Shown here: in pieces, positions 21,047 to 21,997 of the stretch
How the letters are laid out: every line of letters starts with the position of its first letter
Position numbering within the stretch: position 1 is the stretch's first letter
Notes under the pieces: model-generated
What the model was told of the DNA's origin: nothing
What the model saw: only the letters and a program-made list of their open reading frames with translations
Databases searched by the model: none
Assembly (NCBI GenBank): GCA_035527275.1
Contig: DATLBA010000068.1
Span: 1-21,997 of the forward strand
Direction: 5' to 3'
DNA length: 21,997 nt
From: DATLBA01 sp035527275
GTDB taxonomy: Bacteria; Planctomycetota; Phycisphaerae; FEN-1346
Translations under genes and position numbers: made by a program

Positions 21047-21997
21047 GGCGTGTCGGGGGTCTCGTTCTTTTCCTTCTCTTCGGGCGCGGGAGCGGGCGAC
21101 GCTTCCTTCGCCGGGGCCGGGGGCGCCTGTCGGCACTCCTGGATGCGTTTGACGACCCAGGCGGCCTCGTCTTTCATGCCCAGCCGGGCGTAGAGTCGCC
21201 ACAGCGCCTCGTAGCGATCCACGAGATCAAAACCGACGTTCCACCGCAACTTCTTCAGGTCTTCCGGGCAGAGGTGGATGCACTCGTGCGCGTCAAGGGC
21301 GCTTTGGCTGAGGATGCAGCGGTAGCGGCGGCACGGGTCAATGTCGAAGGTGTGAACCGCTTCCATGGCGGCAATGCGAAGACTGCGCGCCAGATATTGC
21401 GGATAGTCGGCGTCCGATGGGCGCACCGATTTGGGAAACGGCCACAGGGAATAGATTGCGGCGGGCGGGTTGCTCTGCCAGGTGCCTCCTACTCCTGGCC
21501 ATTCCTTGTCGTTTTCTGCGTAGAGGTTTTCCAGCGTCAGCCCGAGGACCGAAAAGGCATCGTCCGGACGACAGGGCATCACAACGTTCTTGAGGAGGAA
21601 ACGGCTTTCGTACTGCGTGATTTCCTCCTTGCTGTCGGGTCTGAGCCGGCTCGGCGGGTTGCCGAGTTCGACTGCCGGAAGGAGTTCCACCGGGAGCGTC
21701 AGGTACGTCTCCAGGAAGACCCGGATCGCGCGCAAGTGTTGGCAGAACAACTCGGTGGTGCGCCCGACCGGCAGGATGTAAAGGGTGTGTCGGGCGCGCG
21801 TCTGGCGAGGGGGGTCGCTGGCGACGTATTGGAGGAACGGCTGGACGAAGCGCTTGCCTTCCTCTTCCGTGTAGCCGCCGGAATCCTTGGCGAGGCCGAT
21901 CTCCTCGTACAACTTCGGCGAATAGAAAGCGGGCGGGTCGGCTTCGACGTCCGCCTGGGGGCGGTAAAGTTCATCCTCAGGCTGGGCGGCCAGGAGG
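21043..21997 (-). CDS. Archaemetzincin-like pseudoenzyme, start beyond window edge
   Basis: The minus frame is open to the window end, so the start is just outside. The visible part begins LLAAQPEDELYRPQADVEAD, which looks like the end of a signal peptide and mature N-terminus. It aligns along its length with the downstream archaemetzincin (for example KKLRWNVGFDLVDR against KKFRWNIGFDIIGR). At the active site the pattern HETGHMFGVRH reads MEAVHTFDIDP: the first and third zinc histidines and the Gly are lost, while Glu and the middle His remain. The two following cysteines (CRRYRC) persist, but CPGC has become CPED. It should not bind catalytic zinc. It is probably a regulatory or structural partner of its coupled paralogue. 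The C-terminus is Pro/Ala/Glu-rich. Confidence 0.85.
   Translation of the reverse strand, partial: LLAAQPEDELYRPQADVEADPPAFYSPKLYEEIGLAKDSGGYTEEEGKRFVQPFLQYVASDPPRQTRARHTLYILPVGRTTELFCQHLRAIRVFLETYLTLPVELLPAVELGNPPSRLRPDSKEEITQYESRFLLKNVVMPCRPDDAFSVLGLTLENLYAENDKEWPGVGGTWQSNPPAAIYSLWPFPKSVRPSDADYPQYLARSLRIAAMEAVHTFDIDPCRRYRCILSQSALDAHECIHLCPEDLKKLRWNVGFDLVDRYEALWRLYARLGMKDEAAWVVKRIQECRQAPPAPAKEASPAPAPEEKEKNETPDTP

Noticed and set aside
1..21997. CRISPR array, retron or phage structural module
   Set aside because: I saw no regularly spaced direct repeats, no reverse transcriptase and no capsid, tail or terminase motifs on either strand.

Overview
The window is GC-rich, densely coding bacterial DNA. 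It is probably from a Planctomycetota-type (Phycisphaerae-like) or similar uncultured anaerobe. That placement is an inference. It rests on a GH2 enzyme with a DUF4982-type tail, a URO-D-family protein, archaemetzincins, lipoprotein phosphodiesterases, and an integrase tail of a kind I associate with planctomycetes. No rRNA or other marker settles it.

Region 1 (1-5300, + strand) is a tightly packed cluster: two DUF5320/zinc-ribbon-like small proteins, an FmdE-family protein, a possible 33-aa ORF, two MinD/NifH-like ATPase-ferredoxin modules fused in one 624-aa chain, a NifX-like protein, and an Mrp/NBP35 ATPase fused to a NifX-like (orange-protein, ORP) domain. This resembles the ORP clusters of Desulfovibrio, where the two ferredoxin-ATPases are separate genes. 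The likely theme is assembly or carriage of iron-sulfur or molybdenum-containing clusters. The Mrp-ORP gene carries a strong in-frame internal ribosome-binding site before its ORP domain. The cluster ends in a truncated metallo-beta-lactamase-fold gene that meets a truncated opposite-strand secreted-protein gene.

Region 2 (5364-6600, - strand) is a secreted SH3-like protein with its own promoter. Region 3 (6634-11531) is an apparent genomic island in a CAU-anticodon tRNA gene: 47 bp of the tRNA 3' half occur at 6634-6680 and again inside the intact tRNA at 11485-11559. The island carries an IS3-type transposase tail with a candidate terminal repeat, an interrupted AAA-ATPase fragment, and two intact cargo genes (GH2 glycosidase and thioredoxin-fold protein). 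The cargo is bracketed by oppositely oriented transposase 5' fragments. The 10631-11484 stretch is mostly debris.

Region 4 (11559-13496, + strand apart from the tRNA) holds hemB, a small lipoprotein behind a near-consensus promoter, and tRNA-Glu(CUC). An integrase C-terminal remnant abuts that tRNA, followed by a glycoside-hydrolase-like TIM-barrel gene (13725-15518).

Region 5 (15651-21997, - strand) is a run of genes. In transcription order these are an archaemetzincin-like protein that has lost most metal ligands (cut by the window edge), an intact archaemetzincin, a URO-D-family protein, and two overlapping lipoprotein phosphodiesterases of the alkaline-phosphatase superfamily.
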